Translations under genes and position numbers: made by a program | Notes under the pieces: model-generated | Database searches by the model: none | Told to the model about the DNA's origin: nothing | What the model saw: only the letters and a program-made list of their open reading frames with translations | NCBI GenBank assembly: GCA_947627725.1 | Contig: CANQXE010000003.1 | Coordinates: 62,001 to 126,000, forward strand | DNA from: an uncultured Clostridia bacterium | Lineage (GTDB): Bacteria; Bacillota; Clostridia; Oscillospirales; Acutalibacteraceae | Reading direction: 5' to 3' | Length of the DNA stretch: 64,000 bases | Shown here: positions 24,390 to 34,088 of the stretch, one piece after another | Numbering within the stretch: the first letter of the stretch is position 1 | Layout of the letters: every line of letters begins with the position of its first letter

Positions 24390-27300
24390 CTAAGCTTTTG
24401 TGATTGTTAGTTGTACCGAAGCTGATGCAGTTGAGCCGTCAGCACTTGTTACCGTACAGGTTATTGTTACAGTGTTTGATGACCTGAGCTTTCCGAGAGT
24501 TGTTATTTTTATTGAACCGTTATTGTCTATTGTAACATAGGTCTGTGCCGATGAGCTATAGCTTACGCTTGTGACAGCGTTTGCATTATCAGGTGTTGGA
24601 ATATAACCGATTGTGAGTCCGCTGAAGTTTGCGTATGAACCGCCGCAGGAGCGTACAATCGGACCTGTTACAGTCTCGCCGTCAGCTGTAAGCTTAATAG
24701 AGGTTACAGGTATTATTTTTTCAATAACGCTGAAATCGTAGGTGCTGACAGTCTCTCTGTCGTAATCGTCAATAACCTTAACCGTAATTGTAATTGAGCC
24801 GGTATCAGAAGTTTTGGTGATTGCCACTTTATTACCGTCTACTTTGGCTGTAACACCGTTTTCGTTTGATGTCGTGATGTCAAAAGACTTAACCATCGCG
24901 CCCTCTCCAAATGATACGTCAAGTGTTGCCCGGTTGTTGGTATCTGTCTGAATTAAAGCGCCGTTTTCAACAATCTCGCCGTTTTGTGAAACTGTAACTG
25001 CCGGCAAGATGAATTCGTGACCTTCAAGAGCGTTTGTTGCCTCGGTTAATAACGCGCATGCCTCGTCAATTTCATTCTGGGACGCATAGATATTACTGTA
25101 AACATTTAATGCATTTTCATAGGCAGTTTTAAATGCTGTGCCGTAGTCATAAGCGTAGTCTGTATAGTTTATCGACTTTGCTGAATTAATGGCAGCCTGG
25201 AGTGCGGTTGTGTCCCATGTGGTGTATGCTTTGATTGTCGCGGTGTAGCCGCCGTCAAGCGTGGTTGCCGTAATTACAGCCTCACCCTGTGAAATAAAGG
25301 TTACAGTTCCATCATTATCAACGGTTGCAATGTCCTCGTCATTTGAGGAATAAATACAGTCTTTTACAACTGACAGAGCCAACGATGAATTATTTATATT
25401 AGTGATTTTAGGTGAAAGCTGTACCGTTTCGGCAGGAGCGCCGAATACCATTTCCTCATCGAAGCTGATTCCCGTTACGCCGGAGCGGACAAAGGAAACA
25501 TATGCACTTGCGGTGTATGTTTCATCAAATACATTGGTTACGGTGCAGGTAACCTTTGTTACACTGGAATCTGCCGTTTTGTTGGTGAGAACACCGTTTT
25601 CATCAACAGTAATATTTTCATTTGAAGATTCCCATGTGATTGATTTGTAGAATGAGCCTGCCGGTTCAAATTCAGGTAAAAGATTTACGCTTTTGCCGTT
25701 TAGAGAAATCGTTCCGGTATAACGTATATAACCATCGTTAATAAGGCTTACCTCCGACTGTTCCTCAAAGCCGATTGAAACACCTCTTGCCGCAACGTAT
25801 TCAACTAATGAGTTGTAAGCGTTGTCAAGGTCTGTAATCATTTGATTTACTTCAGCCTGAGTTGCTCTTCCCTCGTTAATCATTGTCTGTGCTTCGGAAA
25901 CAAGCTGTGCCAGAACATCCAGAGACTCCTGAGTATAGGTGTAGGAATCCTTTACGTTTTCAATTAAAGTATAATATTCGTTCTGCTTCTCAGCAAGAGT
26001 ACGGAAATCTGTCAAAACATTAATAGTAATTGAGTCTGTGTATCCGCCGTCAAGAGTCTTTCCCGTAATTGTGGCAGTACCCCTGTCCGCAGGGATAAGT
26101 ATACCGTTTCCTTCAACCTTTAATACATCTTCGTTTGAAGAACTCCAGTAAATATCTGTAAAGCCTGAACCGCTTAACGTGTAAGCGAGCTGTCTGCCTT
26201 GTTCGGTTGCGTAAATTGTCTGTATTGTATCGGTAATATCAAAGCCCGTTATAGTGTTGTCCGACATAACGACCGTAATGGTTCTTGTGTAGGTGCGGTC
26301 ATAATCATCAGTAACCACAGCGGTAATTTTCGCCCAGCCGCCGTCAGACCTTTTATCAGGCGTCAGAGTGATTGAGCTGTTGTTTGTTGATGATTTCATC
26401 TGATATGAGGAGTCAACCGTCCAGGCAACCGTTTTATACATAGCGCCGCTCGGCGACGGACTTGCCGTAAGTGTTACATAATTATAATCATTATAGTTTG
26501 AATAATTATTTGAAAGATTTACGGAAAGCGCATCGCTTGATGATACAGAGCCGCTTGTGACACTGCTTGCCGAGCCGACCAGAGGCTTTTTATATGTTGT
26601 GTATGCGATATCGATTGATTCTACCTTGGTAAGCGGATGATTTATCATATTTTCATATGCCGCGGTAAGCTCTGCCGCCGCGTCGTCAATATCCTGCTGG
26701 GAAACGGTGTTATCATCCATAACACGCAAAGCGTTCTCATACGCGTTCTTAAAGGCAATGCCGTATTCGTAGACATACTGGGTATAATCGGCATCCTTAT
26801 AAGCTTCAATAGCCGAACGAAGCGCGCTTCTGTCGCCGTCAGTGGAAACTACACATTCAGCCGAGAAACCGCCGTCGTATGATACCGCGCGAACTATCGT
26901 TGAACCTGCGCTTACAAATGTAACCGTGCCGTTTTGGTCAACACTCGCAATATTTTGGTTATCAGATTCCCAGTAGTAATCCTGGATACTTGCGGCGCCG
27001 ACATGCCAAAGTGATGTGCCGGTGGGAAGAACTGTACAGCTCAGCTTAAATGTATCGCCGACCGCGCCTGTTATATTGGAATGTGAAAGCTCAAGACCTG
27101 TAACGGGATAGAAAGCAAACGATACCCAAACCGAGTCTGTAAATACGTTGCCGTAATGGTCTGTTACAGTACATGTAATTCTGCCGTAGCAGGAGGCGTT
27201 GATTGTCGGCGAGCATTTACCGTCGTCAGTTACTGAAATGTCAGTAGTTGATGACTCCCATTTAACCGATTCATAAGAGCCGTTATTGGGATAAAGCCTT

Positions 27301-30300
27301 ACGTTTAGATTGAGCTCGGCGTTCCTGTAGCTTAAGCCTTCTGAAAGCAGACTCAAATCATACTGATAAAATTCCTTAGTCTGCTCACCGTCAAGATAAA
27401 GCTCAACCTTTTGCAGATAATTATATTTCTGTAAATTCTTATACGCGTTTTCAAGCTCGGCAGTCATTGCGTCAACCTCAGCCTGAGAATATCCGCCCTG
27501 TTCGACCATAGCCTTTGCCTTTTCCATAGCGTCGGTATATACACTCCAGCTGTCAGGATAATAATTTACAGGATTGAGAGAAAGGTCGGTGTACTGCGAA
27601 ATAAGAAGCTCAAGGGAGGAATAGTTTGTAACAACATTTACGGCACACTGCGCAACAAAGCCTCCGTCGTAAGTTGTGCAGTAAATCGTACAGTCACCGC
27701 CCGCAACAAAGGTAACCACGCCGCTTTGGTCAACAGTTGCAATGCTTTCATCACTTGATGACCAGTAAACGTCCTTACAGTTCGCGTCACCTATGCCGAG
27801 TGTTCCTTTTGGTGAAACTGTTGCGGTAAGCGTTTGCGTTTCTCCGATTTTACCGCCGACAATTCTGTCTGTATCAAGTGTAACGCCAGTAACCGCCGTT
27901 CTTGCGAAGGTCAGGAAAACGCTGTCGCTTGTTTCGTTACCCATATAGTCTGTTACCGTACAGGTGATTATTGCGGAGCAGGGGTCATTTGAGGCGGGTG
28001 TACATTTTCCGTTTTTATCAACGGTTATATTGCTGTTTGAGGAGGTCCACTTAATATCACTGTACATAGCGGTGGACGGTAATACCTCGTATTCAAAATC
28101 ATAGCTGTATTTTGTGTAACTTGTTGTTGAGCCGACATTAACGGTGATATGGTCGCTGTCAAGCTTACTCTTGTTTGAGCCCAGTATATTAACTCCGGTA
28201 ATATTTATAAATCCGCCGACCTTGTAGAAAGCGAACAGAAGCTCGTTTGCATAAGTGTCACACGTGCTCTGTGACGCCATCGGCTCGTCATAGAGAACAT
28301 AATATGCCAAATCAAGCCTTTTCATATATTCATTATAAAGAGACCTGTTTTCGTCAGTTCTTTTTACAATTGTTCTGTCGCAGAGATTAACAATATTCTT
28401 AAGTCTTTCCTTGTCTGGATAAACAGTTACCTCGCAGGAGTCAACAATACCTCCGTCAGATGATACACAGTAAAGTGTTGCTGTACCTACGTCAACAGCG
28501 GTCAGTGTTGCGTCGCGGTTGTCATTTCTTTTTGTTTCAACCGTGAATACGCTTTCATCGCTTGAATACCAGTTGCATTTGTAGCAGGCGTATGCCGTAG
28601 ATGTCCAGCTGCCGTCAAAGCTGATGGTATGTGTGGCATCAGCCGTTTTTCCGTTTGTAATTTCAATTGAGTTTTGGTCAATCGTATTTGTAACAGCATA
28701 GTTTCTTGTAACACATACGGTAATAGTGTTTGATCTTACTCTGCCGTCCTCGGATACCGCGTAAATGTTAAACGTATCAGCAACCTCGTGACCGGCGCTT
28801 TGCCTTACGGTTGCTGTATGGGTATCGTCGGAAACGGAGCTGTTATAATATTCGTTATCAACAACCCACTTTAAAGTCTGGTTTGACGCGTTTGATGGAT
28901 AAACAGACGCGGAAATGACAGCGCCGTTATTAAAATATGCCTCCGCAACACCCTTGTGGATTGTTACGTACGTATATTTTTGTCCGTTAATATCAACGGG
29001 AACCACTCTGTTAAGGTCGCCGTTTGAGGTGCCGTCAACGGCAGAAATGCTTATTTCATTAATCGGAATACCGTTTGAAACGGTAAATGTATCCGTAAAT
29101 GAGGAAATTTCATAAAAGTTATTGTCTGTAAGATAATAACCGGTAGTCGCCTTAACGGCAATAGTACATTTTCCACCGTCGGTCGCAATATAATGTCCCT
29201 TGGAATCAATTGTTCCTATTCCGTCTGTAGCGGGATTTTCACTGTCCGCCCAGATGTAAGTAGGATTACCCTCCTCGTCTGTACCGTTCTGAATACCCCA
29301 GCTTATATACAGGTTGTCCGATTGTGCGACACGCTTTGGAAATACAGAGTAGGTATAATCGGTTTCCTCATTCATTTCAAGGTATTCCTTACCTGCTATT
29401 TCTACATCAGACAGATATTTTCCTGTTTTTCCCGTTACTGTTATGGAGTAGGATTTTTGAACATTATTTGCGGCTGATGTCGCATAAATTGTGCATTTCT
29501 GGCTTGAAAGCGCGCCGAGAGATCCGCCTGCGTCTCTGCCTGTTATTACACCTGTTTTAGGGTCAACGCTTGCGATTGACGGATCTGATGATGACCAGGT
29601 TATATCTGTTGTGTTACCTGCTGTCGGCTGAATATTTGTTACAGAAAGCTGTATTTGCGAGCCTTCTTTTACTGTATTTGCGCCTTCGATATCAAAATCT
29701 GTAAGCGGTTGAGCTTCAACGACATTAAAAGTGATGGAATCGTTATAAGCAAACTGAAGAACAAGATTCGCAATTATTTCAATGGCTGTTGCCGTAAGCT
29801 GCACGGGGTCTGCCGCATCACCCGCAATGTCCTTTATCGCGAAGCAGACATCAAGAATGCCTGCAAGGACAGTTCTATTGATGTCAAGTCCTATGTAGTC
29901 GATAAGTATTCCGGCGATTTTATCAGTATCAAGCGTACCTGTATTGTCAAGAGCATATATATAATTGACAAGCTTTAATATACCCTCAATAATTTGTTCT
30001 GTATCCGGGGAAACGAGGATTGTAACCGTACCTGTATTTTTAAAGGTAACAAGACCGCTGTCGTTTACAGTGGCAACAACCTTGCCCTTGTCAAAAATTG
30101 ATGAGCTTTTGACAGAGTAAACAACACCGTAATGAAGTCTCAGCGGAGTTGTTATTGCATAAAGCTGTGCTGTTGAACCTACAGCAACTGTGGTGTTAAT
30201 CTGTGATTTGTTTGTAATATGAGTACCGTTGGGTAGGAAATTAGCGTACCATTCCTCATTCTTTGTAACACAGATTTGAACATAGTCATCGTCAAGAAGC

Positions 30301-30932
30301 GTACCATCAGCGGAATAAAGCTGAACGTGAATATTTGAATTTATGTTGTCAAGATAGTGCCGGAGAGAGTCAACAAGCTCACCCTTGTACGATTCAATCC
30401 ACTTGTCAAGCAGAGATTCCGACCCGAAAAGTCCCTCAACGACTTGAATGATTGCGTCCGTATCCATTGAGTCAAGGTCAATATATTCGTTAAACAGTGC
30501 TTTTTCAATAACAGAAGCAATTATACTGCCCACAAGCGGAATGGTTTTAACTTCGTTATCAATCCAGGACTGAACAACAGCTCCTTTTGATGAGTCAAAT
30601 GCCTTAACAACGCCCTCCTGAGTAACATCAACAAGAGTGGGTGTTTCGCTGTACCACTTTATATATCCGTTATCAGGCATTTCCGTATCAATGAGCTTAT
30701 ATGTTAAATTCAGCTCCTGTCCCTCAGTCATATATTCAATATATGTACTTTCACCGTCCTCCTGATAAGACGGAACAATAGTGTCATTGTCCTTGTAGAA
30801 AAGCTCAATATCATAGTAGCCCTCAACACCGTTTGCACCAAAGGCAGTTGCCGCGGGCACTAATCCTGTAAATGCAATCAGTATTGCGAGAAAGATACTG
30901 ACAGCCTTCTTTTTAGCAGTTGTCCTTACCAT
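24390..30932 (-). CDS. giant secreted Big_2/FIVAR repeat protein
   Basis: This 2180-residue protein has a signal peptide (about 1-33, ending near AATAFG), an N-terminal part of about 400 residues without clear family, and then bacterial Ig-like (Big_2) domains with the signature WSSSDxxIATVDxxGxVTF. In the second half at least five composite units recur: a Big_2 ending in a DGG motif (SSDGG, TYDGG, SYDGG, TLDGG, TLDGG), a helical FIVAR-like module of about 70 residues (such as YGIAFKNAYENALRVMDDN), and another Ig-like domain. No LPxTG, transmembrane or dockerin anchor is seen at the C-terminus (ends SVQLTITKA). A role as surface adhesin or scaffold is inferred from architecture only. It heads the transcript that also carries the LRR gene. 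Confidence 0.85.
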   Translation of the reverse strand: MVRTTAKKKAVSIFLAILIAFTGLVPAATAFGANGVEGYYDIELFYKDNDTIVPSYQEDGESTYIEYMTEGQELNLTYKLIDTEMPDNGYIKWYSETPTLVDVTQEGVVKAFDSSKGAVVQSWIDNEVKTIPLVGSIIASVIEKALFNEYIDLDSMDTDAIIQVVEGLFGSESLLDKWIESYKGELVDSLRHYLDNINSNIHVQLYSADGTLLDDDYVQICVTKNEEWYANFLPNGTHITNKSQINTTVAVGSTAQLYAITTPLRLHYGVVYSVKSSSIFDKGKVVATVNDSGLVTFKNTGTVTILVSPDTEQIIEGILKLVNYIYALDNTGTLDTDKIAGILIDYIGLDINRTVLAGILDVCFAIKDIAGDAADPVQLTATAIEIIANLVLQFAYNDSITFNVVEAQPLTDFDIEGANTVKEGSQIQLSVTNIQPTAGNTTDITWSSSDPSIASVDPKTGVITGRDAGGSLGALSSQKCTIYATSAANNVQKSYSITVTGKTGKYLSDVEIAGKEYLEMNEETDYTYSVFPKRVAQSDNLYISWGIQNGTDEEGNPTYIWADSENPATDGIGTIDSKGHYIATDGGKCTIAVKATTGYYLTDNNFYEISSFTDTFTVSNGIPINEISISAVDGTSNGDLNRVVPVDINGQKYTYVTIHKGVAEAYFNNGAVISASVYPSNASNQTLKWVVDNEYYNSSVSDDTHTATVRQSAGHEVADTFNIYAVSEDGRVRSNTITVCVTRNYAVTNTIDQNSIEITNGKTADATHTISFDGSWTSTAYACYKCNWYSSDESVFTVETKRNDNRDATLTAVDVGTATLYCVSSDGGIVDSCEVTVYPDKERLKNIVNLCDRTIVKRTDENRSLYNEYMKRLDLAYYVLYDEPMASQSTCDTYANELLFAFYKVGGFINITGVNILGSNKSKLDSDHITVNVGSTTSYTKYSYDFEYEVLPSTAMYSDIKWTSSNSNITVDKNGKCTPASNDPCSAIITCTVTDYMGNETSDSVFLTFARTAVTGVTLDTDRIVGGKIGETQTLTATVSPKGTLGIGDANCKDVYWSSSDESIATVDQSGVVTFVAGGDCTIYCTTYDGGFVAQCAVNVVTNYSSLELLISQYTDLSLNPVNYYPDSWSVYTDAMEKAKAMVEQGGYSQAEVDAMTAELENAYKNLQKYNYLQKVELYLDGEQTKEFYQYDLSLLSEGLSYRNAELNLNVRLYPNNGSYESVKWESSTTDISVTDDGKCSPTINASCYGRITCTVTDHYGNVFTDSVWVSFAFYPVTGLELSHSNITGAVGDTFKLSCTVLPTGTSLWHVGAASIQDYYWESDNQNIASVDQNGTVTFVSAGSTIVRAVSYDGGFSAECVVSTDGDRSALRSAIEAYKDADYTQYVYEYGIAFKNAYENALRVMDDNTVSQQDIDDAAAELTAAYENMINHPLTKVESIDIAYTTYKKPLVGSASSVTSGSVSSSDALSVNLSNNYSNYNDYNYVTLTASPSPSGAMYKTVAWTVDSSYQMKSSTNNSSITLTPDKRSDGGWAKITAVVTDDYDRTYTRTITVVMSDNTITGFDITDTIQTIYATEQGRQLAYTLSGSGFTDIYWSSSNEDVLKVEGNGILIPADRGTATITGKTLDGGYTDSITINVLTDFRTLAEKQNEYYTLIENVKDSYTYTQESLDVLAQLVSEAQTMINEGRATQAEVNQMITDLDNAYNSLVEYVAARGVSIGFEEQSEVSLINDGYIRYTGTISLNGKSVNLLPEFEPAGSFYKSITWESSNENITVDENGVLTNKTADSSVTKVTCTVTNVFDETYTASAYVSFVRSGVTGISFDEEMVFGAPAETVQLSPKITNINNSSLALSVVKDCIYSSNDEDIATVDNDGTVTFISQGEAVITATTLDGGYTATIKAYTTWDTTALQAAINSAKSINYTDYAYDYGTAFKTAYENALNVYSNIYASQNEIDEACALLTEATNALEGHEFILPAVTVSQNGEIVENGALIQTDTNNRATLDVSFGEGAMVKSFDITTSNENGVTAKVDGNKVAITKTSDTGSITITVKVIDDYDRETVSTYDFSVIEKIIPVTSIKLTADGETVTGPIVRSCGGSYANFSGLTIGYIPTPDNANAVTSVSYSSSAQTYVTIDNNGSIKITTLGKLRSSNTVTITCTVTSADGSTASASVQLTITKA

Positions 30933-31001
30933 TTTTTATTCCCCTTTATCCAAAAATATTTTAAATTATAATTCTTAATATAAATAACTATAGATACTTA
31001 G

Positions 31002-31030
31002 ATTATATAATTTTTATCAAATTATTTCAA
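31002..31030 (-). promoter_or_regulatory. promoter of the surface-protein operon
   Basis: TTGAAA and TATAAT with a 17-base spacer on the minus strand, about 70 bases before the start of the giant surface gene. Confidence 0.65.
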
Positions 31031-31145
31031 TAAGTTCGGATTTGTGACATTCTACAAATTTTATTGACAATATTTGTTTAATTTCACTAATTATTCTTAT
31101 TTTTTCAGCAAAAATACATCTAACCGCTTAACCGTCGGCAAAAGT

Positions 31146-31181
31146 AAAAGCTGTATTGAGAAATCTCTCAATACAGCTTTT
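31146..31181 (-). terminator. terminator after the CsoR-family gene
   Basis: A perfect 15-bp stem (AAAAGCTGTATTGAG and complement) with a 6-base loop is flanked by A- and T-runs on the two sides. It ends the apgM-metY-csoR unit 3 bases after its last stop. Confidence 0.85.
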
Positions 31182-31183
31182 TG

Positions 31184-31477
31184 CTATTTCATAAATTTAT
31201 CTATTGCATTGTTAAGCTCGTTAAGCATTTCCTCATCGCCGTCCTCAAGCGCGTGAACAATGCAGTGTTCAAGGTGGTCCTTAAGTATCAGCTTACCTGT
31301 GTTGTTAATAGCGGATTTTACTGCCGCAAGCTGAATAAGCACCTGTGAGCAGTCCTCGCCGCTGTCGACCATTTGCCTTACCTTTTGCAGATGACCGATA
31401 GCCCTTGCAAGCCTGTTTGATACTTCCTTTGTGTGTTTATGGTTATGGTTGTGATTATGTGCGGTTGTATTACTCAT
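31184..31477 (-). CDS. CsoR/FrmR-family metal or persulfide sensor with His-rich N-terminus
   Basis: The 97-residue all-helical repressor belongs to the CsoR/RcnR/FrmR family. It keeps C43, H68 and C72 at exactly the family spacing (25 and 4 residues), the C-H-C fingerprint of Cu(I)-binding CsoR. The N-terminus carries HNHNHNHKH, an unusual addition that recalls nickel-sensing relatives. The start codon overlaps the metY stop by 4 bases, so it is co-translated with a sulfur gene. The persulfide sensor CstR is another family member, but it usually lacks the histidine. The signal is therefore undecided: copper, nickel or sulfane sulfur. No operator was identified. Confidence 0.85.
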   Translation of the reverse strand: MSNTTAHNHNHNHKHTKEVSNRLARAIGHLQKVRQMVDSGEDCSQVLIQLAAVKSAINNTGKLILKDHLEHCIVHALEDGDEEMLNELNNAIDKFMK

Positions 31478-32742
31478 ATTTTATCAAGCGCCTGGCGGAT
31501 ATCGTCAATGATATCGTCCGCGTCCTCAATTCCTACGCTTAGACGGACAAGGTCGGGGCTGACACCGCATTCCTCAAGCTGTTCGTCGGTGAGCTGGCGG
31601 TGGGTTGTTGATGCAGGATGCAGGCAGCAGGTGCGCGCGTCGGCTACGTGCGTCACAATTGCGGCAAGCTTTAAGGAATCCATAAACACTGTGGCTGCCT
31701 TTCTTCCTCCCTTAATGCCGAACGAAACAACACCGCACGTGCCGTTGGGCATATATTTCCGAGCAAGAGGATATTGCTCGTCGTCGGGAAGCATAGCGCA
31801 TTTTACCCATTTGATTTTGTCATTATTCTTCAGGTATTCCGCCACCTTTTTGGCGTTTTCGCAATGTCTTTCCATTCTGAGATGTAATGTTTCAAGACCG
31901 ACATTGAGCAGAAAAGCATTTTGCGGAGCGGGAATGGAGCCTAAATCACGCATAAGCTGAACAGTTGCCTTTGTTATATATGCTCCTTTGCCGAAGGACT
32001 CTGTATAGGTTATTCCGTGATAGCTTTCGTCGGGCGTTGTAAGACCGGGGAATTTATCATTCTGTGTCCAGTCAAAATTACCTGAGTCAACGATTGCTCC
32101 GCCGATTGTTGAAGCGTGTCCCTCCATATATTTTGTTGTTGAATGAGTTACTATATCACAGCCGAATTCAAACGGGCGGCAATTGATAGGAGTTGCAAAG
32201 GTGTTGTCGATAATAAGAGGTACACCGTTTGCGTGCGCGGCTTTCGCGAATTTTTCAATATCAAGAATATCAAGGCTCGGATTAGAAATCGTTTCGCCGA
32301 AAACAGCTTTTGTATTCGGTTTGAACGCAGCCATGATTTCTTCCTCGCTTGCCTGCGGACTTATAAAAGTAAAATCTATTCCAAGCTTACGCATAGTAAC
32401 ATTAAAAAGATTGAATGTTCCTCCGTAAATTGCAGAGGAGGATACAATATGGTCGCCTGCCTGCGCAATATTAAATATCGCGTAAAAATTAGCAGCCTGA
32501 CCTGACGAAGTCAGCATACCTGCCACTCCGCCTTCAAGCATAGCGATTTTCTGCGCAGCATAATCGCAGGTGGGATTTTGCAGTCGGGAGTAAAAATAAC
32601 CTGATTTTTTAAGGTCAAATAAATCTCCCATTTCTTCGCTTGAATCATATTTGTATGTTGTACTCTGTACAATCGGAATTACTCTCGGTTCACCGTTTTT
32701 GGGCTTATAGCCGCCCTGTACGCAGATTGAATTAATTTTCAT
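31474..32742 (-). CDS. metY: O-acetylhomoserine sulfhydrylase
   Basis: The 422-residue PLP enzyme makes homocysteine directly from O-acetylhomoserine and sulfide. It shows the Cys/Met-metabolism PLP family features: YFYSRLQNPTCD, MLTSSGQAANFYAI, FGETISNPSLDILD and the lysine that holds PLP in HSTTKYMEGH; the length of about 420 fits MetY rather than the 380-400 of MetB/MetC. The ATG has GGAG upstream. It lies 17 bases after apgM and overlaps the CsoR-family gene by 4 bases. Cystathionine enzymes remain an alternative but are less likely by length and wording of the motifs. Confidence 0.9.
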   Translation of the reverse strand: MKINSICVQGGYKPKNGEPRVIPIVQSTTYKYDSSEEMGDLFDLKKSGYFYSRLQNPTCDYAAQKIAMLEGGVAGMLTSSGQAANFYAIFNIAQAGDHIVSSSAIYGGTFNLFNVTMRKLGIDFTFISPQASEEEIMAAFKPNTKAVFGETISNPSLDILDIEKFAKAAHANGVPLIIDNTFATPINCRPFEFGCDIVTHSTTKYMEGHASTIGGAIVDSGNFDWTQNDKFPGLTTPDESYHGITYTESFGKGAYITKATVQLMRDLGSIPAPQNAFLLNVGLETLHLRMERHCENAKKVAEYLKNNDKIKWVKCAMLPDDEQYPLARKYMPNGTCGVVSFGIKGGRKAATVFMDSLKLAAIVTHVADARTCCLHPASTTHRQLTDEQLEECGVSPDLVRLSVGIEDADDIIDDIRQALDKI

Positions 32743-32759
32743 ATGTAATATCTCCTATA

Positions 32760-33968
32760 TCAGTCATCAAGAAAATGCTTCATTACACTCGGACCGTGTT
32801 CAATGAAATTTCCTGTTTGCTTTGCGGTTTCCTCGTTGATTGTGTCAACGCCTTTAGTTTCTTTATTTTTATGATAAATAAGATATGGAACAGGGTCGCT
32901 CGCGTGAGTTCTGGTTACAATAGGCGTCGGGTGGTCGGGAAGAATCATTATCTTGTAATCGTCAAATTTTTCAAGCCCTTTAAAAAGAATCGGCAAAACC
33001 CTTTCGTCAATCAGTTCAATTGCCCTCACCTTGTTTTCAGGCTCGTTTCTGTGTCCGCATTCGTCGGGAGCCTCAAAGTGGATGTATACCAAATCATTTC
33101 TGTTAAGCAAGTCAACAGCCGCATTCGCTTTGCCTTCAAAGTTGGTGTCAATATAGCCTGTCGCGCCGTCAACATCGGCAACCTCCATTTTAGCGCAGCC
33201 GCCGATACCCTTGATAAGGTCAACAGCGGAAACAACAGCACCCTTTATTCCGTAAATCTCCTCAAACGGTGAAAGAGCGGGACGCCTGCCTTCACCCCAG
33301 AGCCAGATTGAATTTGCGGGTCTTTTTCCCGCTTTCTTTCTCTCAATATTAACAGGGTGTTCCTTGAGCAGGTCATACGATTTTTTCATAAGCTCAATAA
33401 GAGGCTTTGCGTTTTCGGCGTCAGAAAGATGCTCGGTAATGACCTTGCCTGTAATATCGTGCGGCGGGGTCATTTTTCCAAGCTCGGTTGTACCGTTACG
33501 CCATATGAGACAGTGGCGGTAGGATACACCGGGATAAAACTTAAATTCATTTGTACCGAGCTTTTCATCAATATATTCAATCAGAATTTTAGCCTCTTGC
33601 GTGGAAATGTCGTCGGCACAGTAGTCCTCAATTGTTTTTTGCTCATACGGCAAATCATCTTCAGAAAGAGTAACGAGATTTGTTCTGAGTGAAACGTCCG
33701 TAGGCTTCATATCAATACCGATTGACGCAGCCTCAAGAGGACTTCTTCCCGTGTAATATTTCATGGGATCAAAGCCCATAACGCTCATATTGGCAACATC
33801 GCTTCCCGGCTTTAGACCTTCGGCAACGGTTCTTATCAGTCCGACTTCCGCTTTTGACGCAAGCATATCCATATTAGGCTTTTTTGCACACATCATAGGA
33901 GTTTTTCCTCCAAGTGCAGGAACGGGATAGTCAGCCATACCGTCGTATAATACAATAATGTATTTCAA
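32760..33968 (-). CDS. apgM: archaeal-type cofactor-independent phosphoglycerate mutase
   Basis: This 402-residue alkaline-phosphatase-fold enzyme interconverts 3- and 2-phosphoglycerate in glycolysis without 2,3-bisphosphoglycerate. It has KYIIVLYDGMADYP (first metal aspartate), SDVANMSVMGFDP (catalytic serine region), GRSPLEAASIGI and the C-terminal ILPDHPTPIVTRTHASDP metal site. The open frame extends to 34013, but the family start (MKYIIVL) corresponds to the TTG at 33968, with GGAGG 8 bases upstream. The upstream MCRTG... segment is rejected. It leads the apgM-metY-csoR unit. Confidence 0.9.
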   Translation of the reverse strand: MKYIIVLYDGMADYPVPALGGKTPMMCAKKPNMDMLASKAEVGLIRTVAEGLKPGSDVANMSVMGFDPMKYYTGRSPLEAASIGIDMKPTDVSLRTNLVTLSEDDLPYEQKTIEDYCADDISTQEAKILIEYIDEKLGTNEFKFYPGVSYRHCLIWRNGTTELGKMTPPHDITGKVITEHLSDAENAKPLIELMKKSYDLLKEHPVNIERKKAGKRPANSIWLWGEGRRPALSPFEEIYGIKGAVVSAVDLIKGIGGCAKMEVADVDGATGYIDTNFEGKANAAVDLLNRNDLVYIHFEAPDECGHRNEPENKVRAIELIDERVLPILFKGLEKFDDYKIMILPDHPTPIVTRTHASDPVPYLIYHKNKETKGVDTINEETAKQTGNFIEHGPSVMKHFLDD

Positions 33969-33997
33969 AATATTTTCCTCCATGTTTGAATAAAGTT

Positions 33998-34028
33998 CCC
34001 CGGTGCGGCACAAGAGAATGTGCCGGGG
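33998..34028 (-). terminator. hairpin between purL and apgM
   Basis: CCCC and GGGG enclose GGCACA-TGTGCC with a 5-base bulge. Only a short T-rich stretch follows on the minus strand (AACTTTATT), so it may be a weak terminator of purL. Confidence 0.4.
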
Positions 34029-34088
34029 AGAATATGTAAAGTTCTCTCCGCAGAAATAATATAAATCCGCATCAGAGAGTATTAATTT

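Noticed and set aside
24390-30932. Repeats in the giant surface gene as a CRISPR or tandem DNA repeat
   Set aside because: The recurrence is at protein level with diverged units of about 300 residues; no short evenly spaced identical DNA repeats are present.
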